From positions 1 through 25,324 of the forward strand of contig DASQ01000109.1 in the NCBI GenBank assembly GCA_002503885.1: 25,324 nucleotides of DNA, written 5' to 3'. Below are positions 16,094-24,819 of the stretch, piece by piece. The position numbers were made by a program, and so were the translations under genes. The notes beneath the pieces are model-generated. The model was not told the origin of the DNA, did no database searches, and worked only from the letters and a program-made list of their open reading frames with translations. Within the stretch, counting starts at the first letter, position 1. Every line of letters begins with the position of its first letter. Origin of the DNA: Methanoculleus marisnigri (GTDB lineage: Archaea > Halobacteriota > Methanomicrobia > Methanomicrobiales > Methanoculleaceae).

Positions 16094-16966
16094 ATGGTAT
16101 TCCATCCTCCAGTTGCTATCGTAGCAAAAGCAGGTGATGCCGGGAAGTACAAGACCGGTCTGCCGGCCTGGAACATGATCCTTCGTGGATTCATGGCAGG
16201 TGCATATATTGCCATGGGCGGTGCCCTTGCAACGGTCTGCAGTACCGGTGTGGCGACATTCCTCGGTGCGGGTTTCGCAAAGCTGATTCTCGGTGCTGTC
16301 TTCCCCGTGGGGCTTATTATCATCGTTCTGACCGGTGCGGAACTCTTCACCGGCGATGCGATGCTCGCCCCGATGGCAGCCTTCATCCACAAGGTCAGCT
16401 GGGCAAGCGTACTCAACCTCTGGCTCTGGGTATACATCGGCAACCTTATCGGCTCGATCTTGTTTGCGTATATCATGGCCAATGGCCCGTTGACAAACTT
16501 CAGTGCAGCGGGAGCTCCGACCGTCACCGCTTTCGGTCTCAGTGCCGTGAATATCGCGATCGGGAAGGTTGGCTACGTCGGCGCTGTGGCACAGTGGTCG
16601 CTCTTCCTCAAGGCAATCGCCTGTAACTGGCTCGTCAACCTGGCTATCCTGCTCGGTATATGCGCCGACGACCTGATCGGCAAGTTCTTCGGAATCTGGT
16701 TCCCGATCATGGCCTTCGTTTCCACCGGATTCGAGCACTGTGTCGCAAACATGTACTTCATCCCTGCAGGTCTCCTGACCAAAGGCTACCTGAGTCCCGA
16801 CCAGATCACCACGATCGGTCTTGCCAAGCTGGAAGGCCTGAACTGGGTGACGATGTGGACCAACAACCTCGTCGGGGCAACCATCGGCAACATCGTCGGC
16901 GGTATGGTCTTCGTTGGTATACTCTACTGGGTCGCCTTCAGGAAGGAAATCGCGGCACTCAAGTAA
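16094..16966 (+). CDS. fdhC: Formate carrier (FNT family)
   Basis: FdhC moves formate across the cytoplasmic membrane to feed formate dehydrogenase. The 290-residue length and about six hydrophobic helices fit the formate/nitrite transporter family. Family signatures are RGFMAGAYIAMGG (31-43), LTGAELFTGD (79-88), ACNWLVNLAI (176-185) and GFEHCVANMYFIPAG from 212, with the central pore histidine at His215. The ATG is preceded by GAGAGGTG with eight bases of spacing. In several methanogens fdhC lies directly before fdhAB; here it is about 3 kb downstream, separated by the ClC gene on the other strand, and has its own promoter. A small membrane protein gene begins 11 bases after its stop and is likely co-transcribed. 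Confidence 0.95.
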   Translation: MVFHPPVAIVAKAGDAGKYKTGLPAWNMILRGFMAGAYIAMGGALATVCSTGVATFLGAGFAKLILGAVFPVGLIIIVLTGAELFTGDAMLAPMAAFIHKVSWASVLNLWLWVYIGNLIGSILFAYIMANGPLTNFSAAGAPTVTAFGLSAVNIAIGKVGYVGAVAQWSLFLKAIACNWLVNLAILLGICADDLIGKFFGIWFPIMAFVSTGFEHCVANMYFIPAGLLTKGYLSPDQITTIGLAKLEGLNWVTMWTNNLVGATIGNIVGGMVFVGILYWVAFRKEIAALK

Positions 16967-16977
16967 AGAGATATCAG

Positions 16978-17487
16978 ATGAAAATCGGAAACATCAATGT
17001 GAAGATATCGGCCTTATCTCTGGCCGTTTTTGGTATCTTCACAATTATTTTACTCGGTACGGTTATTGCCACGGGAGAGACGTCGATCCTTATCTGGGGA
17101 GTTCCGATCCTCGCCCTGCTCCTGTTCATCCCGGCAGCGCTCAACTACATGAGCCAGCAGCAGTATGCATCACTGGTGCCGATGTACGAGCAGGAGGCAA
17201 AGGACGTCAAAATCCGGGCGATCAACCTGAGCATGATCGGTGAACCGGTGCGCATAAAAGGCGTCGTCGAACGGACGCATTTCCTGTTTCTCAACCGGCC
17301 GCAGTACCTCGTCGCCGACCGGACCGGTGAGATATCGGTCAAGATGTTCACCTCGCCGGCAGAAAACGTGCAGAAAGGCGATGTGGTCGAAGTGCTCGGA
17401 ACCGTCGTCAAACGCTACATCCTGTCCGGGGATGCGGTCATCAACTGCGTCTCCATACGCAAAGTCGAGAAAAATCAGCAATCCTGA
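16978..17487 (+). CDS. Two-helix membrane protein with cytoplasmic OB-like domain
   Basis: The 169-residue product has two hydrophobic helices (about 10-32 and 37-57) in hairpin arrangement, a linker, and a soluble domain from about 75 to 160. That domain has the strand pattern of an OB fold: EPVRIKGVVER, QYLVADRTGEISVKMF, GDVVEVLGTVVKRYILSGDAVINCVSIRKV. This resembles the nucleic-acid-binding tRNA-anti type OB domain, although OB domains at membranes (as in NfeD-like proteins) often bind protein instead. I do not recognise a named family. ATG 16978 starts the protein cleanly before the first helix, with only a weak AGAG-type ribosome site. It lies 11 bp after fdhC, which suggests a role connected to the formate carrier or its membrane complex, but this is inference from position alone. 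Confidence 0.8.
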   Translation: MKIGNINVKISALSLAVFGIFTIILLGTVIATGETSILIWGVPILALLLFIPAALNYMSQQQYASLVPMYEQEAKDVKIRAINLSMIGEPVRIKGVVERTHFLFLNRPQYLVADRTGEISVKMFTSPAENVQKGDVVEVLGTVVKRYILSGDAVINCVSIRKVEKNQQS

Positions 17488-17527
17488 CGCCCCCCCGGGC
17501 GCCAAGCAACTCAGTGAAGGGACCGGC

Positions 17528-17545
17528 GGAAACGGAAGGGTTTCC
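17528..17545. terminator. Hairpin between convergent genes
   Basis: GGAAAC and GTTTCC pair around a six-base loop in the 85-bp gap between the membrane OB protein gene and herA. There is no T-run beside it, so its role as a terminator is tentative. Confidence 0.25.
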
Positions 17546-17572
17546 TGCCAGAACCACCTTCGTGCGTTGCCG

Positions 17573-19171
17573 TTAAAATGCCGTATCGAGCCCGTCATCT
17601 ATCGGCTTCGGCCCCGGCCTCCCGTTCAAATCCAGAATGTACTCCTCAAAGAGATGGATCCGGGTGCTCACGGGAAACGGGATCCCGATGGTGCTGATGA
17701 CCGCTTCTCCCGCCTCAAGCGTCTGAATCTCGGTGTCCAGTCGCGAGAGATCCTGTTTTGCGCTGCTTGCGATGATCTCGCGATCGCCCCGGTCGGAGAG
17801 CCCCATCACCACGAAGGTGTTCAACTGCGCAAGGACCCGGGCATCGATGTTCTTCGGTTGCTGTGTCACGACGCAGAGCCCCACGCCGAACTTCCGCCCC
17901 TCCATTGCGGCTTCCCGGAATACCCGGGTGCTCCCGAGCCCTGACCCCAGCACCCGCTGGGCCTCCTCGATGGTGATCAGCACCTGTTTTGGCTCCTCCT
18001 CGCCTCCGGCATCCTCGCCCTGGTGGCTGCGCATGATCATGCGCGTTATGATCGAGAGGACGAAGAGTTCGCTCTGCTCGCTCATCCCCGGGATATCGAT
18101 CAGGACGACCTTATTCTGGTGGAGCGCTTTTAAGATATCGGGGATCGAGGAGCCCTTCGGCCGGAGGAAACCCCGGTTCCGGTTCATCATGCCCGCGATG
18201 CGCCGCTGCATCACAGAGAGCGTGCTCGGCGAGAAGTTTTTTAAGTCCCGGGCAATCCGTGGGTGCCGGCCGTTGTAGGTCGCGGCATCGAAGGTTGCGA
18301 AGTCGGTGTTCTGGAAGAAGTCGATCACGTCTGATCCGGGCGTGCTCTCGAGCATCTCCACGACCTCGCGCTGGGGCGGGGAGTGCTCGTAGAGCAGGAG
18401 GAGGTCGGGCGCCCTGAAGTCGTTGTAGTCCAGGTGAAGCTGGTCCAGGCGGTACTTATTCCTGAACTGCTCCTGCCGGGTGGAGAAGACGGAGAGCCCG
18501 TCGCGGCCAGCCTGGTAGTGCAGGAGCCCCTGGGTGTCCTTGCCGATCGAGGACCGCCCTCCCGCCACGTACTCGCCGTGCGGATCAACGATGAGGAGCC
18601 CGAACTCCCGGGCCTGCATGCAGGAGGCGCAGAAGACCTTCATGAAGTTGCTCTTCCCCATGCCCGTCGTGGCAAAGACCCCCATATGCTGCCGCATCAC
18701 CGCGGCGTGAAGCGCCACCTTCACGTCCTTCAAGACGCCCTGCCCGGTCTTCATCACGCCCACCTCGATCTCGCCCATCACCTGCCGCAGGAACGCAAAG
18801 TCATGGGACTTTGGCCGCTCCACACGGGAGAACTTTGCAGGGATCGTCCGGGGCTTCCGGAAGGCGCCGTCTTCGGTCACGTACCCGAGCGGCATCGCCT
18901 CCACGAGGATGAAGACGTCCTCCCCCATCCCGTAGAAGTGCTCGGTATGGGGGCGGGTATCCCAGTTCGGGTCGGAGAAGTTGCAGTCATGGAGGAGGTC
19001 GCTCACCTTGGCAAAGAACGTCAGCCCTTTGATCCGATCGGTGATCTTTAAGATGTCCCCGAGGAAGAGTTCTTCGTCATGGGGGACGGCGAACCGGTAG
19101 CTGAGCACCCGGTCCCCGATAAGGCGATACTTCGAGGCGTCGTCGCCGTCAATATCGATCAAACTCGTCAT
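17573..19171 (-). CDS. herA: HerA hexameric DNA translocase/helicase
   Basis: HerA is the ring ATPase that pumps DNA and, with NurA, resects double-strand-break ends prepared by Mre11-Rad50. The 532-residue product has an N-terminal HAS-barrel-like region (about 1-150). The FtsK/HerA-type ATPase follows, with Walker A in ATTGMGKSN (167-175), a LIVDPHGEY segment (193-201) and Walker B LITIEEAQR (398-406). The sensor/arginine segment FREAAMEGRKFGVGLCVVTQQP (418-439) and a C-terminal strand region follow. The start is ATG 19171; longer openings upstream lie inside nurA and do not match the family. The first 23 bases overlap the end of nurA in another frame, showing translational coupling. It is the last gene of the mre11-rad50-nurA-herA operon. 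Confidence 0.95.
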   Translation of the reverse strand: MTSLIDIDGDDASKYRLIGDRVLSYRFAVPHDEELFLGDILKITDRIKGLTFFAKVSDLLHDCNFSDPNWDTRPHTEHFYGMGEDVFILVEAMPLGYVTEDGAFRKPRTIPAKFSRVERPKSHDFAFLRQVMGEIEVGVMKTGQGVLKDVKVALHAAVMRQHMGVFATTGMGKSNFMKVFCASCMQAREFGLLIVDPHGEYVAGGRSSIGKDTQGLLHYQAGRDGLSVFSTRQEQFRNKYRLDQLHLDYNDFRAPDLLLLYEHSPPQREVVEMLESTPGSDVIDFFQNTDFATFDAATYNGRHPRIARDLKNFSPSTLSVMQRRIAGMMNRNRGFLRPKGSSIPDILKALHQNKVVLIDIPGMSEQSELFVLSIITRMIMRSHQGEDAGGEEEPKQVLITIEEAQRVLGSGLGSTRVFREAAMEGRKFGVGLCVVTQQPKNIDARVLAQLNTFVVMGLSDRGDREIIASSAKQDLSRLDTEIQTLEAGEAVISTIGIPFPVSTRIHLFEEYILDLNGRPGPKPIDDGLDTAF

Positions 19172-20186
19172 GGTAATCTCCAAAGATGCCGGTGTAGTCG
19201 GCAAGGCGCATACCGAGCAGGTCCATGCCCCGGATGATGTCCTGGCGGACCTGGTCGACCGCATCCCTCCCTATCCTGGTGGTGAGGTGGGCGTCGAGGA
19301 GCGGGTAGGGATAGCCCGTGACCCTCCCGTCGTCGGCGTAGGCAGCGAGTGCAGAGAAGACCTGTTCGACCAGCTCCTGGCTGTAGTATTTCGGGATCTC
19401 CACCTTGAACGCCCGCTGTGCCCGCGGATGAAGCCGCGCGACATACTGCTCGCCCCGCTGCTTCCAGAGGTATGTCTCCCTGCGGTCGATCAGGTCTTCG
19501 GCTGCGGAGACGCGGAGGTACCAGGGCTCAGGGATCCCGAGGTCCCGGGCAAGTCCCTCCGCCGCCGGGACGACGGGGTGCCCCCCGCCCCAGGTGAGCG
19601 ACGTCCGTTTCGTCACCGCAGCGATGAGCACGCCCCTGAGGTTGCAAAGGTTTAAGAGGTTCTCGACGACCTCGTCGTGGCTTGCATGGCGGACCTGGAG
19701 CGTGCCGTCGAGGACGATGAGGTCCCCGGTATCGAGTTCCGCGGCCATCTCCATCGCCGCCCAGAACTCGAGGGTATCCCGTATGACGGCGGTGTTCCTG
19801 ACCGGGTCGTCGTGGTCGAGGTGCGCCTTGGGGGGGCAGTGGAAGCAGTCGGAGAAGAGCGTGTCGAAGTCCTCGTTCCCGACCCCGGGGTTGACGGTGA
19901 CGATCTGCAGGGGCGTCGTCCGGTGGCAGAGACGCGTGCCGCCGGCGTACGCGCTGACCGATGCCCGGACGGCGGCAATGGCGAAACTGCCCGCATCGAG
20001 AACGATGGTGTTGCTCCCGTCCACCGCGCAGACGGCGCCGTCGAACTCCGGCCGGCAGCGGCGATACGATGCCGCGTTAAACCCGCTGCACGCCGAGAAC
20101 CGCCCGGCAAGGTCCTCCGGGGCGGCCTCCCGGATCCTCCCCGTGACCCGCCGGATCGCGTCCCGGTAGAGGTCCTTCTGGTCCAT
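19149..20186 (-). CDS. nurA: NurA 5'-3' nuclease
   Basis: NurA is the nuclease partner of HerA and degrades DNA ends to leave 3' tails for recombination. The 345-residue product shows the family's first metal-binding aspartate in AVDGSN (Asp56) and another acidic strand in LIVLDGTL (Asp160). A C-terminal region has GYPYPLLDAH, matching the usual family ending in spacing and character. ATG 20186 is preferred over the GTG one codon earlier; its A is the last base of the rad50 TGA stop (TGATG), a classic coupled start. herA begins 23 bp before its end. It acts in the cytoplasm as a dimer docked on the HerA ring, as known for archaeal relatives. Confidence 0.92.
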   Translation of the reverse strand: MDQKDLYRDAIRRVTGRIREAAPEDLAGRFSACSGFNAASYRRCRPEFDGAVCAVDGSNTIVLDAGSFAIAAVRASVSAYAGGTRLCHRTTPLQIVTVNPGVGNEDFDTLFSDCFHCPPKAHLDHDDPVRNTAVIRDTLEFWAAMEMAAELDTGDLIVLDGTLQVRHASHDEVVENLLNLCNLRGVLIAAVTKRTSLTWGGGHPVVPAAEGLARDLGIPEPWYLRVSAAEDLIDRRETYLWKQRGEQYVARLHPRAQRAFKVEIPKYYSQELVEQVFSALAAYADDGRVTGYPYPLLDAHLTTRIGRDAVDQVRQDIIRGMDLLGMRLADYTGIFGDYHDEFDRY

Positions 20187-23100
20187 CACTCAAACTCCCG
20201 GACTTTACTCGCCTGGTCAGCCCCCATCTCGACCATGAGCGTCGTCGAGAACTCGTCCTGGACCTCGGTGATATGGGATATGAGGAGGATCTGGGGGAAA
20301 TGAGCCTCCTGGGTCCTGAGCGCCTGCAGAAGATTGTTCCGCCGGCCTTCATCCTGGCTCCCGAAGATCTCATCAAAGATCAGGAACGTGGAGTCGTGCA
20401 CCTCGTTCACCTCGGCAAGGAACCGTGAGAGGGCTACCCTGAGAGCGATGGCGATGTCGTCCTGTTCTCCGCCGCTGAACCGGTCTGCCGGGTAGTCGTC
20501 TCCCATATCGTGGACGAGGACGGTGAAGTCGTCGTCCAGCATCACGGTGCCGTACCGCCCGTCGGTGATCTCGGCAAGCACTCTCCCCGCCTCCTCCTCG
20601 ATCCTGTCCCTGACCACCTGCAGGAGGTAATCCGTGTAATCCTTGATGAGCGACCGGGTCAGTTTCAGCCGCCCGACGTCCTCGAGGAGCGCCTCCTGCT
20701 GCCGGAGGAGCCCCTCCGCCCGGGCGAGTTTCCCGGACTCATCCTCGATATCCGCCTGCAGGCTGGTTATACGGGCGGCGACGACGTACCTCTGCTCCCG
20801 TGCCGCGGCAAGGTCCCTCTCGCAACCGGCGAGCGCCTCCTGTGCTGCCGCGACCTGCTGCTCGTCAAAGCCGATATCTCCGATCGCCGCCCTGACCCGC
20901 AGCAGTTCAGCCTCCCTGTTCGCGAGGATGCTCTGCTTCGCCTTCAGCGCCTGGAGGAGCCGTGGGACTTCTTCGAGGCGGATGCGAAGTTCAAGCGCTT
21001 TCTGGTGCGCTGCTTCGGCACGGCTGCACTCCTCGCCGAGGCATGCGAACCGCTCCGGATCGAACGAGAGGCGGGCGAGTTCACTCCTGGCAATCTCTCC
21101 CCTCTCCCGGAGTCCGTCAATCCTGGCGACGACGGCTCTCCGCTCCTCTTCCAGTGCCGGTCGCCGCAGGAGTCGGGCCTGTGCCTCAGCGTATGCGCGG
21201 TATGACGCCTCAAGCACCTGTGCCTCCGCTTCCAGGCGCTGCCGGATCTCCGGGTCGAACCCGAGCCTGGCGATCTTTGCCTCGGTCTCCTCTTTCCGGG
21301 TGAGATAGCCCTCGACATCGTCGATGAGCCGCTGCCTCTCCTCCTGGAGGGCCGGGAGGCGGCTGCACTCGCCCCGGAGGGTATCGGCCGTCGCCCGCTT
21401 CTCCGCGAGAGAGCGGATCCGCTCCTTGAGGGCGGCGTGCGCCGCCGGGTCATACCCTTCCACGCCGAGCGCCCGTATCGCGGCACGGTGCTTCCCGGCC
21501 TCGGCCTGCCACCGCTGCACGACACCCGCGCTCTGTTCGTAACGGGAAGAATAAAGCGCATGCTGCTCTTTTAAGCGCTGGAAGGTGGTGCGCTGCCGGT
21601 GAAGATCCTGCAACCCGGCGGTGAGGGCCTGGTGGTCGGCGGTCGCCCTCGCATATTCGTGCTCGAGGCCTGCAAGTGTAGCCTGCATCGACGCGCTGGT
21701 GGCTGCAAGGTCGCCGACCAGTTCCTCGTAATGTTCGCCGAGGCCCTGGTGGCATGTCGGACAGGACCCTTCCGGACCCGCGGTGAGGATCTCCGCCCGG
21801 TGTTCGGCCAGCCTCCGGATCTCTTCACGGATCGTCTCCTGGCGTTCGGCACAGGCGCTGATCCGTGAGGTCAGGTACTCCTTCCGGCTCTCCGCCGACT
21901 CGATCTGCTCGTCAATGGAGCCCATCCCGGCGAGCTGCCGGGCAAGGCCGGCGATCTCGCTTTCGAGCAGGCTCATCTCTTCGGAGCCGGCATCAACCTC
22001 CCGCAGGCACCGCTCTTCCTGCCGGGCGTAATCCGCAGCCAGAAGGAGCACCTCTTCACGGGCCCGGAGGCTATCGAGCTCCCCGGCCTCCGCTTCGAGC
22101 GTCAAGAGGTGTCGTGCCTTCTCCTCGACCCCCTCGATCTCAAGCCGGTTCTCCCGGACGCGCCGCTCTGTCTGGGAAAAGCGCTCGTCCATGCGGGCGA
22201 GTTCTTCACGGAGGGCGTCGTACTCCGGTTGGAGCGCCTTCATCGCCGTGATGCGGTCGCGGAGAGCCTGCCACTCCCCGACCTGCCGGGCAAGGCCGGC
22301 AACGGTCAACTCGTCCTCTGCAAGTGCGGCGAGTTCGGCTTCAACCTTCGCGCGGCGTTCGCCGTACTCCCGGATCTGCTCGCCCACGGCGTTTGCTTCG
22401 AGACCCAGGCGGTCGACAAGAGCCTTCTCCTCCGCCATCGCGGCAATCTCTGCTTTCAGGGGCTCGTAGCGGTCGGCGAGGAGAGCAAGGTCTTCGAGTT
22501 CGTCCCGCAGCCGCTGCCGCTCTACGATCTCTCCCTCCCCCTCCCGGCACTCGGTACGAAGCCGCGCGATCTCACCCGCGAGCGCCTCTTCTTCCCGTGC
22601 GAGGTACAGGTGCCGGTCGCGCACAGAGAGCAGCCGGTCGCGCTCCCCCCGGGCGTGCTCGAGCAACCCGGCGGCACCCTTCTCGGTGGCGCCGGCCTTC
22701 TCGGAATCTTCTTCTGCACCGGCAAGCCCGGCGCGGAGCACCGTGAGGCGGTCGCGAACCCCGTCGGCATCCAGTTCCTGGAGTCGGCCGGAGAGTTCCC
22801 GGAAGACCCCTTCCCGGGCATCGATGACCGACTTGAGGTCTTCCATACTGTCCTTTTTGAGGTAATCGATGCCCAGCACCTGCATGAACCAGTCCTTCCG
22901 GGACCCGGCGCGGGTCTCGATCAGGGCGAGGAGCTCCTTCTGCCCGGCGTAGATGGTGTTCCGGAAGTCGCCCGGGGCCATGCCGACGATCCGCTGCACC
23001 TCCTGGCCCACCTTCTGCACGCTGCTTGCGAGGAGTTTCTGGTTCAGGTAGAGGTTTGCTTCGTGGAGGGTCGATGAGGAGCGGCGCCTGAACTTGCGGA

Positions 23101-23359
23101 CGACGGCATACTCGTTGCCGCCGACCAAGAAGTCCAGGCGAACCTCACAGACGTCCTGTGGGCCCGCAAAGGAGCTGACGATGTAGTTCCCGTCAAGCCC
23201 GGTCCCCTGGAGACCGTAGAGGGCGAAGAGGATGGCGGCGACGATACTGCTCTTGCCGGTCCCGTTGTTCCCGACGATACCCGTGATGCCGTCCTGGAAG
23301 GCGATCTCCTGGTCGCGGAACCGCTTGAAGTTCCGCATCCGGAGTTTATTCAGCAGCAC
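20186..23359 (-). CDS. rad50: Rad50 DNA repair ATPase (SMC-like)
   Basis: Rad50 is the ATP-driven clamp of the Mre11 complex, which senses and processes DNA double-strand breaks. The 1057-residue protein has Walker A GNNGTGKS (30-37) and a Q-loop region near IYAGQKELL (136-144). Two long coiled-coil arms rich in Glu, Arg, Leu and Ala (about 180-510 and 545-900) flank the zinc hook CPTC (533-536). The C-terminal head follows with signature FSGGEQDDIA (from about 961), Walker B FLIFDEIFGSQD (from about 993) and H-loop LISHITE. The start is GTG 23359, 14 bp inside the end of mre11; ATG 23338 would remove part of the first strand. The hook is complete, so dimerisation by zinc is expected. Length is a little above the 880-900 residues usual in archaea, mostly in the arms. 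Confidence 0.96.
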   Translation of the reverse strand: MLLNKLRMRNFKRFRDQEIAFQDGITGIVGNNGTGKSSIVAAILFALYGLQGTGLDGNYIVSSFAGPQDVCEVRLDFLVGGNEYAVVRKFRRRSSSTLHEANLYLNQKLLASSVQKVGQEVQRIVGMAPGDFRNTIYAGQKELLALIETRAGSRKDWFMQVLGIDYLKKDSMEDLKSVIDAREGVFRELSGRLQELDADGVRDRLTVLRAGLAGAEEDSEKAGATEKGAAGLLEHARGERDRLLSVRDRHLYLAREEEALAGEIARLRTECREGEGEIVERQRLRDELEDLALLADRYEPLKAEIAAMAEEKALVDRLGLEANAVGEQIREYGERRAKVEAELAALAEDELTVAGLARQVGEWQALRDRITAMKALQPEYDALREELARMDERFSQTERRVRENRLEIEGVEEKARHLLTLEAEAGELDSLRAREEVLLLAADYARQEERCLREVDAGSEEMSLLESEIAGLARQLAGMGSIDEQIESAESRKEYLTSRISACAERQETIREEIRRLAEHRAEILTAGPEGSCPTCHQGLGEHYEELVGDLAATSASMQATLAGLEHEYARATADHQALTAGLQDLHRQRTTFQRLKEQHALYSSRYEQSAGVVQRWQAEAGKHRAAIRALGVEGYDPAAHAALKERIRSLAEKRATADTLRGECSRLPALQEERQRLIDDVEGYLTRKEETEAKIARLGFDPEIRQRLEAEAQVLEASYRAYAEAQARLLRRPALEEERRAVVARIDGLRERGEIARSELARLSFDPERFACLGEECSRAEAAHQKALELRIRLEEVPRLLQALKAKQSILANREAELLRVRAAIGDIGFDEQQVAAAQEALAGCERDLAAAREQRYVVAARITSLQADIEDESGKLARAEGLLRQQEALLEDVGRLKLTRSLIKDYTDYLLQVVRDRIEEEAGRVLAEITDGRYGTVMLDDDFTVLVHDMGDDYPADRFSGGEQDDIAIALRVALSRFLAEVNEVHDSTFLIFDEIFGSQDEGRRNNLLQALRTQEAHFPQILLISHITEVQDEFSTTLMVEMGADQASKVREFE

Positions 23360-24506
23360 TCTCTCCCTCTTTATGGCGTGCGATGACCGAACGGAGGACC
23401 GCAGTCCCGGTCTTCTTCACGTACTCCTCCTCCCCGGGGGCAAGGTGCTCCCTCTCCACGAAGCGCTCGAACTCACTGATGTAGTCCAGACCGACGAGCG
23501 AGTCCTCATAAAAGATCCGGGACGGATCGTCGGTGGCTATCACCTGCAGTTTGAGGTCCAGCATCCGGTTCCGGATCTCCACAAGAGCCTTCTGGTCGAG
23601 TGAGCGGAGCGTCTCACGGCGTATTCCATCGAGCGTGACCTGGCAGATCGCCTGGTAGGTCTTCTTCCCGGTTGCATCGGCCGCATCGAGGATGCCGTCC
23701 ACGACCTCCCGGGCCGAAAGGCCGTCGCAGTTTATCCGGCCGAGGCCGATCATGGAGGTGTGCGGGAGGTCGATATGCCCGACATCCCCCGTCTCCAGGT
23801 CCACGGCGAGGCCGCCCTTGGTCTCGGTGATCTCCCCGTAGTTGCAGTATTCAAGCGACCCACTGTACCAGGCGTTGTCGGCGACCTGCACCTGGCCGTG
23901 GAAGTGGCCGAGCGCGATGTAGTCGAACCGGTCGGAGAGGATCGTCGCATCCAGTTCGTGCTCGGCAACGGTGTGGAGCCTTCTATCCTTCAGGATGCTT
24001 GCAAGGCCGTGGGTGACGAGCACGTTTGTGCCGGAGGAGAACTCGACCCCTTCGAATGCCGTCCGGTATCCCTCAGAGAGGAGCATATTCGGTATGAGGT
24101 GAAAGACGGCATCCCCGAGTTCGACCCGCCGGTAGCGGTTATTGTGAGCGACGTAGAGGTCGCTTGCGCGGGAGCCTCCCCGCTCGAGCACCTCGAACGG
24201 CGATGCCGTATACCGGGTCTTGGCCATGCTGTGGTTGCCCGCGACCATGAGCACCGGGATGCCCGCATCCTGCAGGCGGGCGAGGGCGTCGAGCGCCGTC
24301 GTGTAGGCGCGGGTCTTCGGCTTGACCTGGTGGAAGAGGTCCCCTGCATGAACGAGCGCATCAGGCCGTAAGGCAATGATCCGGTCGATGGCGGCAAGGA
24401 AGTTGTCGTAGATGAGCTGTTCTCGCAGGTTCATCCCGGTCTCCGGATCTACCCGGTTAAAAGCCGATAACCCGAGATGCGTGTCTGCTAAATGAACGAT
24501 CTTCAT
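23346..24506 (-). CDS. mre11: Mre11 nuclease
   Basis: Mre11 is the manganese-dependent nuclease of the Mre11-Rad50 complex. The 386-residue product carries all phosphoesterase motifs: LADTHLG (Asp8, His10), HAGDLFHQ (Asp56), AGNHSM (Asn91, His92), VTHGL (His166) and ALGHFHGQVQ (His201, His203). A capping domain and a Rad50-binding C-terminus follow. ATG 24506 starts directly with MKIVHLADTH, the family's usual beginning; a TTG two codons earlier is possible but unneeded. A TATA box lies about 29 bp upstream. It is the first gene of the minus-strand repair operon, and its last 14 bp overlap the rad50 start. All catalytic residues I could check are present. Confidence 0.96.
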   Translation of the reverse strand: MKIVHLADTHLGLSAFNRVDPETGMNLREQLIYDNFLAAIDRIIALRPDALVHAGDLFHQVKPKTRAYTTALDALARLQDAGIPVLMVAGNHSMAKTRYTASPFEVLERGGSRASDLYVAHNNRYRRVELGDAVFHLIPNMLLSEGYRTAFEGVEFSSGTNVLVTHGLASILKDRRLHTVAEHELDATILSDRFDYIALGHFHGQVQVADNAWYSGSLEYCNYGEITETKGGLAVDLETGDVGHIDLPHTSMIGLGRINCDGLSAREVVDGILDAADATGKKTYQAICQVTLDGIRRETLRSLDQKALVEIRNRMLDLKLQVIATDDPSRIFYEDSLVGLDYISEFERFVEREHLAPGEEEYVKKTGTAVLRSVIARHKEGESAAE

Positions 24507-24530
24507 GCCCAATTAATCTCCATGTCCCTT

Positions 24531-24540
24531 GAGTATAAAT
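24531..24540 (-). promoter_or_regulatory. TATA box for the mre11-rad50-nurA-herA operon
   Basis: The minus strand reads ATTTATACTC, centred about 29 bp before the mre11 ATG. A very short leader would result. It is back-to-back with the promoter of the pscS operon. Confidence 0.5.
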
Positions 24541-24597
24541 GCCTGATCTGTGCGGTGCGAATGTGTCCGGCGCCGGACCGGTGTCTGGAACACGCTT

Positions 24598-24611
24598 AAA
24601 CTAATATATCC
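24598..24611 (+). promoter_or_regulatory. TATA box for the small helical protein-pscS operon
   Basis: AAACTAATATATCC is centred about 32 bp before the GTG start. It implies a leader of only a few bases around the GGTGAT ribosome binding site. Confidence 0.45.
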
Positions 24612-24636
24612 TCACTGATATTTGTATGGTGATCAC

Positions 24637-24819
24637 GTGTCAAAAAGAGCCGTTGATGCAGTTTTTCAGGCGCTTTTCATCCTCTCCGACCTCCGGTTCC
24701 TGCTCCGGGAGACCGCTCCGCAGCATGACCTTGATGATGCACAGAGGGAGCGCGCTAAAACCTCCCTTGAGAAGGTGAAGCGGCAGATCGCAATCATCGA
24801 AGAGGAGCTGGTACGGTGA
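24637..24819 (+). CDS. Small helical protein translationally coupled to SepCysS
   Basis: The 60-residue product is predicted to be almost wholly helical, with one amphipathic helix (about 5-26, AVDAVFQALFILSDLRFLL) and a second long charged helix (about 33-60, ending VKRQIAIIEEELVR), probably a hairpin or coiled coil. I do not recognise a family. GTG 24637 is chosen over an upstream TTG because GGTGAT, complementary to the archaeal 16S 3' end, lies just before it. The stop TGA overlaps the pscS start as GTGA, so translation is coupled and an accessory role in tRNA-dependent cysteine synthesis is plausible. Class I methanogens have a larger helper, SepCysE, whose helical N-terminus binds SepRS and SepCysS; this could be an analogous adaptor, but that is speculation. 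Confidence 0.72.
   Translation: MSKRAVDAVFQALFILSDLRFLLRETAPQHDLDDAQRERAKTSLEKVKRQIAIIEEELVR

Noticed and set aside
24510..24512. TTG start for mre11
   Set aside because: The ATG two codons downstream matches the family's usual beginning; TTG adds only two residues.
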